The notes beneath the pieces are model-generated. The model saw nothing but the letters and a program-made list of their open reading frames with translations, did not search any database and was not told the origin of the DNA. From the NCBI GenBank assembly GCA_004799435.1, contig SSMV01000058.1, forward strand, positions 1-42,878: DNA of 42,878 bases, in the 5' to 3' direction. This stretch comes from Bradyrhizobium sp. (lineage in GTDB: Bacteria > Pseudomonadota > Alphaproteobacteria > Rhizobiales > Beijerinckiaceae). Positions within the stretch are counted from its first letter, which is position 1. Each line of letters opens with the position of its first letter. Below are positions 8,225 through 17,244 of the stretch, piece by piece. The translations under genes were made by a program, and so were the position numbers.

Positions 8225-8228
<4 letters not shown>
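7527..8228 (+). CDS. rnc: Ribonuclease III
   Basis: This double-strand-specific endoribonuclease processes rRNA precursors and some mRNAs. The N-terminal RNase III domain carries the signature QRLEFLGDRVLG with its acidic metal ligands, plus a second acidic cluster at ADVCEAIIGAVFLDAG. The C-terminal double-stranded-RNA-binding domain ends in the typical SKRAAEQAAAQAFL helix. I use the ATG at 7527 (233 aa), although a GTG 21 bases earlier at 7506 is possible; neither has a strong ribosome-binding site. Its TGA overlaps the era GTG start (GTGA), so the two are translationally coupled. The gene follows lepB after about 40 bases. Confidence 0.96.
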
Positions 8229-9142
<914 letters not shown>

Positions 9143-9224
9143 GTTGGGCGCGCTCGCGCGGCCATTTGCCGGCTGACGCGCCTGCAGGCATGATCTTTGC
9201 CGCCGCTGGAGCCGCTTGTCGCCG

Positions 9225-10640
9225 ATGTCCCTCATTCCCTTCGAAAGCCGCCAGGCGACCGAAGCGCGCGCCGCCGGCGGCGAAAGCGCGAGAGCGCCGC
9301 GCGTCGTGCCTGGCGTCGCCGCTCGCTTCGCCGGATCGCGAGTGGCGGCGGGGCTCGCCGGTCTGGCGATTTTCATCGGAGCGCTCGTGTTCTTCCGCTG
9401 GGGCCTTGCGACGCCCTCCGATGTCTATTTCGACGAGACCTGGTATGTGCCGGCGGCGCGCGCGCTGCTGAAGAACGGCGAGATCCTGCGGCCCGAACAT
9501 CCGCCGCTCGCCAAGATGCTGATCGAAGCCGGCATGGCGCTCTTCGGCGACAATCCGATCGGCTGGCGTACCATGAGCGCGCTTGCCGGCGCGGTGACGC
9601 TCCTCGCCGTCTTCGCCTGGTCGTGCGCGATGTTTCGCGACACGGTCCAGGCGCTGTTCGCCACCGCCGTGACGCTATGCGACGGCGTCCTTTATGTTCA
9701 GTCGCGCATCGCCATGCTGGATATTTTCCTGATGGCCTTTGGCGCGCTGGCGCTTGCCTTCTTCACCTTCGCCTTTCTCGAGCGCGGCTCGCGCCGCCTT
9801 GCCTTGCTGCATTCGATTCTCGGCGGTCTCTGTCTTGGCCTCGCGACGGCCTGTAAGCTCTCGGGACTCTTTCTCTGGGCGGGACTGATTGCGGTCCTGC
9901 TGCTGATCGGGTTGATGCGCCTGTGGCGCGTGCGCTTCGAGGAGCCGCGGGCCGAGGATTTCTATCTCTCGCCGCAATGGCCGGCGATCGGCGCAGGTCA
10001 GGCGGTCGTCGCCTATGTCGCCGCGCCGGTGTTGGCCTATTTCCTCACCTATCTGCCGCAGATCATTCGCGCCGGTTCGGTGGTCGAATTCTTCGCCGCG
10101 CAGCGCCGGATGATCGACATCATGACCGGCGTCTCGGCGACGCACCCTTACGCCAGCCTCTGGTACACATGGCCGGCGATGACCCGTCCGGTCTGGGCGC
10201 TGTTTCAAGTGGTTGGCGGCGGCGCCGCCTCGGCCTGGAGCGCGCAACATCCGGCACAATCCATCGTCGGTCTCGCCAATCCTTTCGTCTTCTATCCGGG
10301 CGAGATCGCGATTCTCTTTTGCCTGTGGGTGTGGATTGCGCGGCGCGACGGCGCCGGGATGATCGTCGCGGTCGCCTTCTTCGCCCAATATCTGCCCTGG
10401 GCGGTCAATCCGAAGGGGCTGGAGTTCTTCTATTATTATTTCCCCTCGATCCTCTGCCTCGGCCCCGCCCTGGCGCTCGTCTTTTTCCGCAGCGGGACCA
10501 AGCCGCATTATGGTCTCGCGACCGGCTTCCTGATCGTCGCCGCGCTCGCCTTCGCCTTTTATCTGCCTGTCTATTCGGCGCAGTTTCCAGTCGATCCGGA
10601 TGGCTTCGCCGCGCGCATCTGGTTTGACGGCTGGCGCTGA
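9225..10640 (+). CDS. PMT/GT39-family membrane glycosyltransferase
   Basis: A 471-aa multi-pass membrane protein resembling protein O-mannosyltransferases (Pfam PMT, GT39). After an N-terminal cytoplasmic stretch and first helix it has an acidic DE pair in VYFDETWYVPAARALL and the HPPLAKM motif of the first large external loop. At least eight further hydrophobic helices follow, with a PMT-like C-terminal region containing FYYYFPSILC. Such enzymes move a sugar from a polyprenyl-phosphate donor to a protein or lipid on the outer face of the inner membrane; donor and acceptor are unknown here. ATG 9225 is preferred to the TTG at 9216. It sits between era and recO, which are often adjacent in related genomes. 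Confidence 0.88.
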   Translation: MSLIPFESRQATEARAAGGESARAPRVVPGVAARFAGSRVAAGLAGLAIFIGALVFFRWGLATPSDVYFDETWYVPAARALLKNGEILRPEHPPLAKMLIEAGMALFGDNPIGWRTMSALAGAVTLLAVFAWSCAMFRDTVQALFATAVTLCDGVLYVQSRIAMLDIFLMAFGALALAFFTFAFLERGSRRLALLHSILGGLCLGLATACKLSGLFLWAGLIAVLLLIGLMRLWRVRFEEPRAEDFYLSPQWPAIGAGQAVVAYVAAPVLAYFLTYLPQIIRAGSVVEFFAAQRRMIDIMTGVSATHPYASLWYTWPAMTRPVWALFQVVGGGAASAWSAQHPAQSIVGLANPFVFYPGEIAILFCLWVWIARRDGAGMIVAVAFFAQYLPWAVNPKGLEFFYYYFPSILCLGPALALVFFRSGTKPHYGLATGFLIVAALAFAFYLPVYSAQFPVDPDGFAARIWFDGWR

Positions 10641-10700
10641 GACGCTTTCCAAAGCGCCGCCGCCGCGCCATCCTTAGCCGCCTCAGGGAGCCCAACCGCG

Positions 10701-11435
10701 ATGGAATGGCGCGATGAGGGCATCGTCATCGGCGTGCGTCGCCATGGCGAGAGCTCGACCATCGTCGAAGCAATGACCCGCCGTCACGGCCGCCATCTCG
10801 GCCTGGTGCGCGGCGGCCGTTCGAGTCGTCTGCAACCAGCGCTGCAGCCCGGCAATACGCTTGGCCTCGTCTGGCGCGCCCGGCTCGACGAACATCTCGG
10901 CGCCTATGCGATCGAGCCGCTGGCGCTGAGGGCGGGGCGTCTCATCGACAGCGCGATTGGCCTTGCCGGCGTCGGCTGGCTCGGCGCCCTGGCCCGCCTC
11001 TTGCCAGAGCGCGACCCCCACGAGGCGCTCTTCGAGGCGCTGACGCTGATCGCCGACCGGCTCGACGACGCGGAACTGGCCCCGGCGATGATCGCCCGCT
11101 TCGAAGCGCAGGTGCTCGCCGAATGCGGCTTCGCGCTCGATCTCGAAAGCTGCGCCGCGACGGGCGCACGCGACGAGCTGATCTATGTGTCGCCAAAGAC
11201 TGGCCGCGCGGTCAGCGCCGCAGCCGGCGAGCCATGGCGCGACCGCCTGCTGCCGCTGCCGGGTTTTCTGCGCGGCGCGGCTGGGCCGGGGCCGAGCGTG
11301 GCCGAAGTCGACGACGCGTTTCGGCTGACCGGCTTCTTCCTGTCGCGCGATCTTTTTACGCCGCGCGGCCTGCCACTGCCCGATTCCCGGCGGGCCTTTC
11401 TCGCCGCAGCGGCCAAGGCGCAGGCGGCGGTCTAG
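10701..11435 (+). CDS. recO: DNA repair protein RecO
   Basis: A 244-aa recombination mediator that works with RecR (and RecF) to load RecA on SSB-coated gaps. The N-terminal OB fold begins MEWRDEGIVIGVRRHGE and continues with the GLVRGGRSSR segment. The helical C-terminal domain contains FEAQVLAECGFALDLESCAATG, as in alphaproteobacterial RecO. The cysteine pairs of zinc-binding RecO versions are not complete. It closes the lepB-rnc-era-(PMT)-recO plus-strand block; about 60 bases separate it from the glycosyltransferase gene. Confidence 0.94.
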   Translation: MEWRDEGIVIGVRRHGESSTIVEAMTRRHGRHLGLVRGGRSSRLQPALQPGNTLGLVWRARLDEHLGAYAIEPLALRAGRLIDSAIGLAGVGWLGALARLLPERDPHEALFEALTLIADRLDDAELAPAMIARFEAQVLAECGFALDLESCAATGARDELIYVSPKTGRAVSAAAGEPWRDRLLPLPGFLRGAAGPGPSVAEVDDAFRLTGFFLSRDLFTPRGLPLPDSRRAFLAAAAKAQAAV

Positions 11436-11761
11436 GTCTTTTGGGGCCGCGAATTGGCTTATGCCCGCAAGCTCCGGGGCGCGGCCGCCTTAAGACAATC
11501 GTCCATCGCACTGAAAAATAGCGTATTTTGCTCTTCCGAGGCTAACAGCAAGATTTTCCTATGCCCACATTGCTGACATATTCATCCATATTATGCGCCG
11601 CGCTCGTATAGAGCCAATGATGAGCGTGCTGCTTTGGTTGAACGCGACCGACGTGACTTAGCAATAAAGCGCTCTGATTAACTTAATCGACGGGAGCAGA
11701 TCGAGTTACGCCTTCTTGGCGCAACGCGTTGCTTTTTTGTCTTTGCGATGGAGTTGAAGTA
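11436..11761 (+). other. Intergenic region between recO and the secreted hydrolase-like gene
   Basis: This 326-bp stretch is noticeably more AT-rich than its surroundings and has no convincing coding frame. Just after recO a GGCCGCG / CGCGGCC pair (11445-11451 and 11480-11486) could form a long-looped stem. At 11721-11732 a perfect 12-bp palindrome GCAACGCGTTGC is followed by six T, about 24 bases before the downstream start codon. The AT-richness suggests promoter or leader sequence, but I cannot assign clear -35/-10 elements. Confidence 0.5.
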
Positions 11762-12475
11762 TTGCGAGTTGCACTCAACGTGGCGGCCGTCGCGGCCTGC
11801 CTGCTGGCGCCCACCTTGGCCGAGGCCTATGGCCGCGCCGGCCCACCGGCGCCGACCTATATCGACGCCAGCCGCGCTTACCTCGCCCAGGGCGCCGCGC
11901 CGACGCGACATTGGCATAGCGAAGGGCGTCGTTTTGCCGCCCGGCCATCGCGTTGGCGCAACTATGGTCATAGCTTCGCCGCCGCGCCGCTGCGGCGCGC
12001 ACCGCAGGGCTACGCGCCCATCGTCGCGGCCCAGTCGTCGACCGTCTTCGGCCTTCGCCCAAGCGGCGACGGTCGGCGGATGACGCCAAATACGCCCTAT
12101 GCGCCGCAACAGCCGGTTTATGGCGGCGATGTCGTCGCCGAGGCTTCGCGCTGGATCGGGTCGGGCAAGTTCACCGGCAAACCCGGCCCGTGGTGCGCCG
12201 ACGCGGTGTCGGAATGGTTGCAGCGCTCCGGCCATCGGCCGCTCGACAGCCGGATGGCCTCTGCGGCGCTCGCCTATGGGCCGCGGCTGGCGGGCCCTCA
12301 AGTCGGCGCGCTGGCAGTGCTCGGCGGGCGCTACGGATGGGCGTCCCACGTCGGAGTCGTCTCAGGCGTCGAGCCGGACGGCTCGATCCGCCTCATTTCT
12401 GGCAACTGGGGCAGTCGGGTCGCCGAAGCGGTGGTGTCGCGCGGCGCGGTCGCCGCTTTCGTCGCCGTGCGATAG
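11762..12475 (+). CDS. Secreted Cys/His hydrolase-like protein (TIGR02594/CHAP-like)
   Basis: A 237-aa exported protein. The N-terminus from the chosen TTG start (with GGAG eight bases upstream) is a classical signal peptide ending in LAEA, with likely cleavage before YG. A low-complexity, Arg/Pro/Ala-rich linker runs to about residue 115. The C-terminal domain of about 115 residues has PWCADAVSEWL with Cys145, ASHVGVVSG with His196 and ISGNWGS with Asn215, an arrangement like CHAP or NlpC/P60 cysteine amidases. The likely role is cleavage of peptidoglycan stem or cross-bridge peptides in the periplasm, inferred from the triad alone. It is monocistronic, with a strong hairpin between it and the convergent moeA. 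Confidence 0.8.
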   Translation: MRVALNVAAVAACLLAPTLAEAYGRAGPPAPTYIDASRAYLAQGAAPTRHWHSEGRRFAARPSRWRNYGHSFAAAPLRRAPQGYAPIVAAQSSTVFGLRPSGDGRRMTPNTPYAPQQPVYGGDVVAEASRWIGSGKFTGKPGPWCADAVSEWLQRSGHRPLDSRMASAALAYGPRLAGPQVGALAVLGGRYGWASHVGVVSGVEPDGSIRLISGNWGSRVAEAVVSRGAVAAFVAVR

Positions 12476-12484
12476 CGATCTTCA

Positions 12485-12517
12485 GGCGCGCGGCGGCTAG
12501 TTCGCCTGCCGCGCGCC
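12485..12517. terminator. Strong GC hairpin between convergent genes
   Basis: A perfect 10-bp inverted repeat (GGCGCGCGGC / GCCGCGCGCC) with a 13-nt loop fills the 44-bp gap between the hydrolase-like gene and moeA. No T-run follows on either strand. It resembles the clpA/HIT junction hairpin and could stop transcription from both sides. Confidence 0.5.
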
Positions 12518-12519
12518 GT

Positions 12520-13755
12520 TCACGCGCCCAGTGGCGCAAGGCGGATGATCCGGCAGGGATCGCCGGCCGCCGCCGCCGGCGCGCCGACCTCGCGGATCAG
12601 CAGCGCGTCGGCGCGCGCCAATTCTTTGCTGAGCGAAGAATCCGGACTGGCGATCGGCGTCGCGATCAGATTTCCCTCGGCGTTATGGGCCAGCGTCGCG
12701 CGCTGATAGTCCTTGCGCTCGCCATTGGCCGGGGCGGGGAAGGCGAGCCGCGCCGGCTCGCTTGGATCGGCGCCGGCCTCGGGATCGCCGAGCAGCGCGC
12801 GCAACAGCGGCCTCAGGAAGAGGATCGCGCAGACGGTGGCCGAGGTCGGATTGCCCGGCAGACCGAGCACGCTCATGTCGCCAAGACGGCCGTGGATCAA
12901 TGGTTTGCCGGGCCGCATGGCGATGCGCCAGAAATCGAGCGTCATGCCCGCGTCGGCCAAAGCGCGGCGCATCAAATCATGATCGCCGACCGAGGCCCCG
13001 CCGAGCGTCGCCAGCACATCGACGCGCTGGCGCGTCGCCTCACCGAGGCGCGCCGCCAGCGAAGCGGCATTGTCACCCGCCACGCCGAGATCGATCGGCG
13101 CGCCGCCCGCCGCGTCGATGACGCCGGCCAGCGCGAAAGCGTTGGAGGCGACGATCTGCGCCGGCGCCCGCGCCGCGCCGGGCAGCACGAGTTCGTCGCC
13201 CGCCGAAAGGATTGCGACGCGAGGCCGGCGGCGAACGGGAAGCGTCGGATGGTTGGCGGCCGCCGCGAGCGCCACGTCGCGAGCGCCGAGGCGCCGCCCG
13301 GCCCGCAGCAGCGTCTCGCCTTCGACGAAATCCAGCCCACTGCCGCGCACATGCGCGCCTGCGGCGACTGCGCGGTCGAGGATCACAATATCGCCGTCGC
13401 GCAGCGCATGCTCCTGCATGACGACCGCGTCCGATCCTTCCGGCAAAGGCGCGCCGGTGAAGATGCGCGCCGCCTCACCCGGCCCGATGCGACCGGAAAA
13501 TCCATGGCCAGCGGCGGATTCGCCGACGATCCGCAGCCGGGCGGGCGTGCGCGCCGCATCGGCAGACCGCAGTGCATAGCCGTCCATCGCCGAATTTGCG
13601 AAGGGCGGTTGGGTGCGCAATGCAATCACGTCGCGCCCCAGCGTGCGGCCAAAGCTCTCGGCGAGCGCCGCAGTTTCGATCTCGAGCGGCTGGGACACCG
13701 AAGCCAGCACCCGCGCCAGCGCCTCTTCGACCGGCGTCAGCGCGGCGCGGTTCAA
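12520..13755 (-). CDS. moeA: Molybdopterin molybdotransferase MoeA
   Basis: A 411-aa enzyme that inserts molybdate into adenylylated molybdopterin to complete the molybdenum cofactor. Family motifs are present in order: NSAMDGYAL near residue 56, [10 protein letters not shown] in the middle, [12 protein letters not shown] and [11 protein letters not shown], then [10 protein letters not shown] place the start at TTG 13755 because GGAGG lies seven bases upstream and this TTG overlaps the moaC stop (TTGA); a GTG 21 bases earlier is less likely. moaC and moeA are therefore translationally coupled. The enzyme is cytoplasmic. Confidence 0.96.
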   Translation of the reverse strand: MNRAALTPVEEALARVLASVSQPLEIETAALAESFGRTLGRDVIALRTQPPFANSAMDGYALRSADAARTPARLRIVGESAAGHGFSGRIGPGEAARIFTGAPLPEGSDAVVMQEHALRDGDIVILDRAVAAGAHVRGSGLDFVEGETLLRAGRRLGARDVALAAAANHPTLPVRRRPRVAILSAGDELVLPGAARAPAQIVASNAFALAGVIDAAGGAPIDLGVAGDNAASLAARLGEATRQRVDVLATLGGASVGDHDLMRRALADAGMTLDFWRIAMRPGKPLIHGRLGDMSVLGLPGNPTSATVCAILFLRPLLRALLGDPEAGADPSEPARLAFPAPANGERKDYQRATLAHNAEGNLIATPIASPDSSLSKELARADALLIREVGAPAAAAGDPCRIIRLAPLGA

Positions 13756-14237
13756 TCTTTGTCCTCCGCCCGCCACAGACCCGACCTGCCGCCGCGCTTC
13801 TCGATCAGGCGCACCGCCTCGATGCGCATGGCGCGATCGAGCGCCTTGGCCATGTCATAGATGGTGAGACAGGCGACCGAGGCGGCGGTCAGCGCCTCCA
13901 TCTCGACGCCGGTTGGTCCGACCGTCTTGACCTCCGTCGTCACGACGATCCCCGGCAGAGCGTCATCAAATGCGAGATCGACACGAACGCTCGTCAGCGC
14001 CAGCGGATGACAGAGCGGGATCAATTCATGGGTTCGCTTGGCCGCCATGATCCCGGCGATGCGGGCGGTTCCCAATACGTCGCCCTTCTTGGCCTCGCCG
14101 GCGCGGATCTGCGCCAGCGTCGCCGGTCGCATGACGACGCGCCCCTCGGCGCGCGCGATGCGTTCGCCGGCCGCCTTGCCGGAGACGTCGACCATGCGCG
14201 CTTCGCCCTTGGCGCCGATATGGGTCAGCTTGGCCAT
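13752..14237 (-). CDS. moaC: Cyclic pyranopterin monophosphate synthase MoaC
   Basis: A 161-aa enzyme that, after MoaA, converts 3',8-cyclo-7,8-dihydro-GTP to cyclic pyranopterin monophosphate, an early molybdenum cofactor step. Diagnostic segments are [32 protein letters not shown], with its active-site Lys and His, and [21 protein letters not shown]. The start at MAKLTHIG (14237) fits the family; the open frame runs 66 bases further upstream into the tandem repeat before the adenine deaminase gene, which looks non-coding. The stop overlaps the moeA start. Confidence 0.96.
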   Translation of the reverse strand: MAKLTHIGAKGEARMVDVSGKAAGERIARAEGRVVMRPATLAQIRAGEAKKGDVLGTARIAGIMAAKRTHELIPLCHPLALTSVRVDLAFDDALPGIVVTTEVKTVGPTGVEMEALTAASVACLTIYDMAKALDRAMRIEAVRLIEKRGGRSGLWRAEDKD

Positions 14238-14285
14238 GGCGGTTTCAAGCAAGTTTCGCCGCGCCTGGCAATGGCGGCGGCCTAC

Positions 14286-14330
14286 GCTTGAGAAGCCGGC
14301 CAAGCTTGAGAAGCGGAGCCAAGCCTGAAA
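14286..14330 (+). repeat. Short imperfect tandem repeat upstream of adenine deaminase
   Basis: Two adjacent copies of an 18-19 bp unit (GCTTGAGAAGCCGGCCAA at 14286-14303 and GCTTGAGAAGCGGAGCCAA at 14304-14322) are followed by a partial third copy (GCCTGAAA). They lie in the divergent gap between moaC and the deaminase gene. A regulatory role is possible but not shown. Confidence 0.6.
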
Positions 14331-14372
14331 CAGTGGTTGGCGCGAACCGTTCTTATCCCCGAGGCCCGACCG

Positions 14373-16082
14373 ATGAACGACGTCTCCGCCTTTCTCGCGC
14401 GCGCCATCGCCGCCGGCCGCGGCGCAGAGCAGGCCGATCTGGTCTTAAAGGGCGGCCGGATCTTCGATCTCGTCGCCGGCGAAACGCGCAAGGGCGACGT
14501 GGCGATCGTCGGCGACCGAATCGTCGGCACGCTCGACGATTATCGCGGGAAGGTCGAGATCGACATTTCCGGCCAGATCGTCGTTCCCGGCTTCATCGAC
14601 ACCCATCTTCATGTCGAGAGTTCGCTGATCACGCCGCTGGAGTTCGATCGCTGCGTGCTCGCCCATGGCGTTACGACGGCGATTTGCGATCCGCATGAGA
14701 TCGCCAATGTGCTTGGCGTTCCCGGCCTGCAATATTTTCTCGACGCCGCGCTGGTGACGGCGCTCGATCTCAAGGTGCAATTGTCGAGCTGTGTTCCGGC
14801 GACCCATCTGGAGACAGCCGGGGCGCGGCTCGAAGTCGGCGATCTGCTGCCGCTGGCCGCCCACCCCAAGGCGCTGGGCCTCGCCGAATTCATGAATTTC
14901 CCCGGCGTGCTCGCCGGCGACCCGGCCTGCCTCGCCAAGCTCGCCGCCTTCCAGGGACGACCGATCGACGGTCATTCGCCGCTGCTCTCCGGGCGCGACC
15001 TCAATGGCTATCTCAGCGCCGGCATCCGCACCGACCATGAGGCGACCAATCTGCGCGAGGGTCAGGAGAAGCTCGACAAGGGCATGCAGCTTCTCATCCG
15101 CGAAGGTTCGGTCTGCAAGGATCTGCACGCGCTGGCGCCGCTGATCACCGAACGCAATTCGCCTTTCATCGCCTTCTGCACCGACGACCGCAATCCGCTC
15201 GACATCGCCGAGGAAGGCCATCTCGATTTTCTCATCCGCACGGCAATCGCGCTCGGCGCGCCGCCGCTTGCCGCCTATCGCACCGCCAGCATTTCGGCCG
15301 CGCGCATCTTCCGTCTCAGCGATCGCGGGCTCATCGCGCCGGGTTGGCGCGCCGATCTGGTTGTGCTCGACGATCTCGAGACCTGCGCGGTCGCCAGGGT
15401 GATCACGGCCGGACGGCTCGTCGATGAGGCGCTATTCGCGGCGCGGCCGTCCGTTGAACCGGTCGGACGCCGAAGCGTGAAAGCGCGCCGGGTAAGCGCG
15501 GAGGATTTTCTCGCGCGCGGGCAGGGGCCATCGACCCAGGCGATCGGCGTCATTCCCGGCAAGATCATCACCGAGCGCGTGCCGGTCTCGCTGCCTTTCG
15601 CCAATGGCCTGCGCGGCGTCGATCTCGACAAGGATATTGTTAAAGTGGCGGTCGTCGCGCGCCATGGCCACAACGACAATATCGCTGTCGCCTTCGTGCG
15701 CGGCTTCGGCATGAAGCGCGGCGCGATCGCCTCCTCCATCGGCCATGACAGCCATAACATCTGTGTCGTCGGCGCCAGCGACGCCGACATGGCGGTCGCC
15801 GTCAATCGGCTGAACGCGCTGGAGGGTGGTTTCGTGGTGGTCGATGGCGGCCGGGTCATCGGTGAAATGGCGCTGCCGGTCGCCGGGCTGATGAGCCTGC
15901 TGAGCTTTGAGGAGGTTCACAAGGCGCTTGTTCCGCTGCGCGCAGCGGCCAAGAGCCTCGGCGTCACATTGGCCGAACCTTTCCTGCAGGTGGCGTTCCT
16001 GCCCCTGCCGGTGATCCCGCATCTCAAGATCACCGATATGGGCCTGGTCGACGTCGATCGCTTCGAATTCGTGCGCGACTAG
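14373..16082 (+). CDS. ade: Adenine deaminase
   Basis: A 569-aa amidohydrolase-superfamily enzyme converting adenine to hypoxanthine and ammonia for purine salvage. The metal-binding signature [12 protein letters not shown] lies near residue 85, with later metal and active-site segments [20 protein letters not shown] and FCTDDRNP. The C-terminal domain with [15 protein letters not shown] and [13 protein letters not shown] is typical of the Ade/YicP family and separates it from other amidohydrolases. ATG 14373 is preceded by GAGG at good spacing; an in-frame TTG at 14337 is less likely. Its TAG stop overlaps the stop of the convergent DUF423-like gene in a shared CTAG. Confidence 0.95.
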   Translation: MNDVSAFLARAIAAGRGAEQADLVLKGGRIFDLVAGETRKGDVAIVGDRIVGTLDDYRGKVEIDISGQIVVPGFIDTHLHVESSLITPLEFDRCVLAHGVTTAICDPHEIANVLGVPGLQYFLDAALVTALDLKVQLSSCVPATHLETAGARLEVGDLLPLAAHPKALGLAEFMNFPGVLAGDPACLAKLAAFQGRPIDGHSPLLSGRDLNGYLSAGIRTDHEATNLREGQEKLDKGMQLLIREGSVCKDLHALAPLITERNSPFIAFCTDDRNPLDIAEEGHLDFLIRTAIALGAPPLAAYRTASISAARIFRLSDRGLIAPGWRADLVVLDDLETCAVARVITAGRLVDEALFAARPSVEPVGRRSVKARRVSAEDFLARGQGPSTQAIGVIPGKIITERVPVSLPFANGLRGVDLDKDIVKVAVVARHGHNDNIAVAFVRGFGMKRGAIASSIGHDSHNICVVGASDADMAVAVNRLNALEGGFVVVDGGRVIGEMALPVAGLMSLLSFEEVHKALVPLRAAAKSLGVTLAEPFLQVAFLPLPVIPHLKITDMGLVDVDRFEFVRD

Positions 16083-16444
16083 ACGGCGCTGCGGCGCGGC
16101 GCACAGGCGAAACCAATCGCCAGGGCGATCCAGCCGGCAATCATAACTGCGCCGCCGATCGCCACGGCGAAGGGAAAGAGCCGCACGTCGAAAAAGGCGC
16201 GCGCGCTCAAGTCCGCTGCGAAGAGAATGGCGCCCGCGGCGAGCGCGAAGCCGGCGAGGGCGAGGCAGCGCGTTAAATTATGCGCGCTTGTCGCCAGCAA
16301 AGCGGCGGCGTGCAGAATGAGAAATATCGCGCCGGTGCGGGCGAAATCGCCGCCGGCTGTGTGTTGGCCCGCCGCCGCCAGCGCGACGCCCGCGGCCCCC
16401 ATCAGGGCGGCCAGGATCGGTAGCAGTCTTTGGGCAAGCAGCAC
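16079..16444 (-). CDS. DUF423-like small membrane protein
   Basis: A 121-aa protein with about four membrane helices: residues 8-25, 37-55, 60-75 and 92-113. The pattern, with a Gly/Ala-rich first helix, AGQHT after it and a [16 protein letters not shown] final helix, fits the DUF423 (YgdD) family, whose function is unknown. The typical GAFGAH motif is only partly kept as AAAGQH, so the assignment is moderate. It starts with GTG after GGGGAC and diverges from the DedA gene across about 145 bases. Its stop codon shares a CTAG with that of the adenine deaminase gene. Confidence 0.75.
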   Translation of the reverse strand: MLLAQRLLPILAALMGAAGVALAAAGQHTAGGDFARTGAIFLILHAAALLATSAHNLTRCLALAGFALAAGAILFAADLSARAFFDVRLFPFAVAIGGAVMIAGWIALAIGFACAPRRSAV

Positions 16445-16590
16445 GATTGTCCCCCGAGAAACAGGCGAGGTTTTACGGGAAGAGATCGCGACCCGCCAGA
16501 GCAGCGCGAACGATCTTACGCTTACCCGTGCGATGGGCTAGATACGCCATGCGGCCTGCCATCGGCCGGCGCGAGTTCGCGAGCTCCTTC

Positions 16591-17238
16591 ATGCCGTTCA
16601 TTCACCATTTGCACGACATCATCGCGCAATACGGCTATTTCGCAGTGTTCTTTCTGGTGGCGTTTGAGAGCTCTGGCATACCGCTGCCGGGTGAAACAGC
16701 GCTGGTCACCGCCGCGGTCTTCGCCGCGACCGGCTCGCTCAACATCGTCCTCGTCATCCTCTGCGCGGCGGCGGCGGCGATTGTCGGCGACAACGCCGGC
16801 TACTGGATCGGACGCGAATTCGGATTCCCGCTCGTCTATCGCTATGGCCGCTATATCCACATCGACGAAGGGAGCCTGAAGGTCGCGCAGCTGCTGTTTC
16901 GCCGGCACGGCGGCAAGATCGTCTTCTTCGGCCGCTTCGTCGCCGTGCTGCGCGCCTTCGCCGCCTTCCTCGCCGGCGTCAATCATCTGCCCTGGCCGCG
17001 CTTTCTCGTCTTCAACGCGCTGGGTGGAATCGTCTGGGCGACGCTATTTGGGACCGGCGGCTATGTGCTCGGCCACGCCTTCGAGCACTACGCGCGACCG
17101 GTCGGCCTCGCCGCGCTCGCCGCAGCGATCGTCGGCGCGGTGCTGGCGAGCCGCTTCATCGCCCATCATGAAAGCCTGCTGCGCGCGGAGGCCGAGGCGG
17201 CTTTCCCCGGCCCGCTGGTCGCCCCCAAGGAGCCTTGA
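16591..17238 (+). CDS. DedA family membrane protein
   Basis: A 215-aa inner-membrane protein of the DedA/SNARE-associated family. It shows the re-entrant-loop motif ESSGIPLPGETALV near residue 26, GDNAGYWIGREFG near residue 66, and the conserved FGRFVAVLRAFAAFLAG segment with two arginines, followed by WPRFLVFNALGGIVWA. Members are proposed to be lipid scramblases or flippases and affect envelope homeostasis. The open frame extends 144 bases upstream into the divergent promoter region; I choose ATG 16591 because the domain begins there, though ATG 16549 is possible. Confidence 0.9.
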   Translation: MPFIHHLHDIIAQYGYFAVFFLVAFESSGIPLPGETALVTAAVFAATGSLNIVLVILCAAAAAIVGDNAGYWIGREFGFPLVYRYGRYIHIDEGSLKVAQLLFRRHGGKIVFFGRFVAVLRAFAAFLAGVNHLPWPRFLVFNALGGIVWATLFGTGGYVLGHAFEHYARPVGLAALAAAIVGAVLASRFIAHHESLLRAEAEAAFPGPLVAPKEP

Positions 17239-17244
17239 GGGCGC

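Noticed and set aside
12190-13860. Open plus-strand frame of 556 codons opposite moeA
   Set aside because: It is antisense to moeA, which has all family motifs, and starts inside the hydrolase-like gene.
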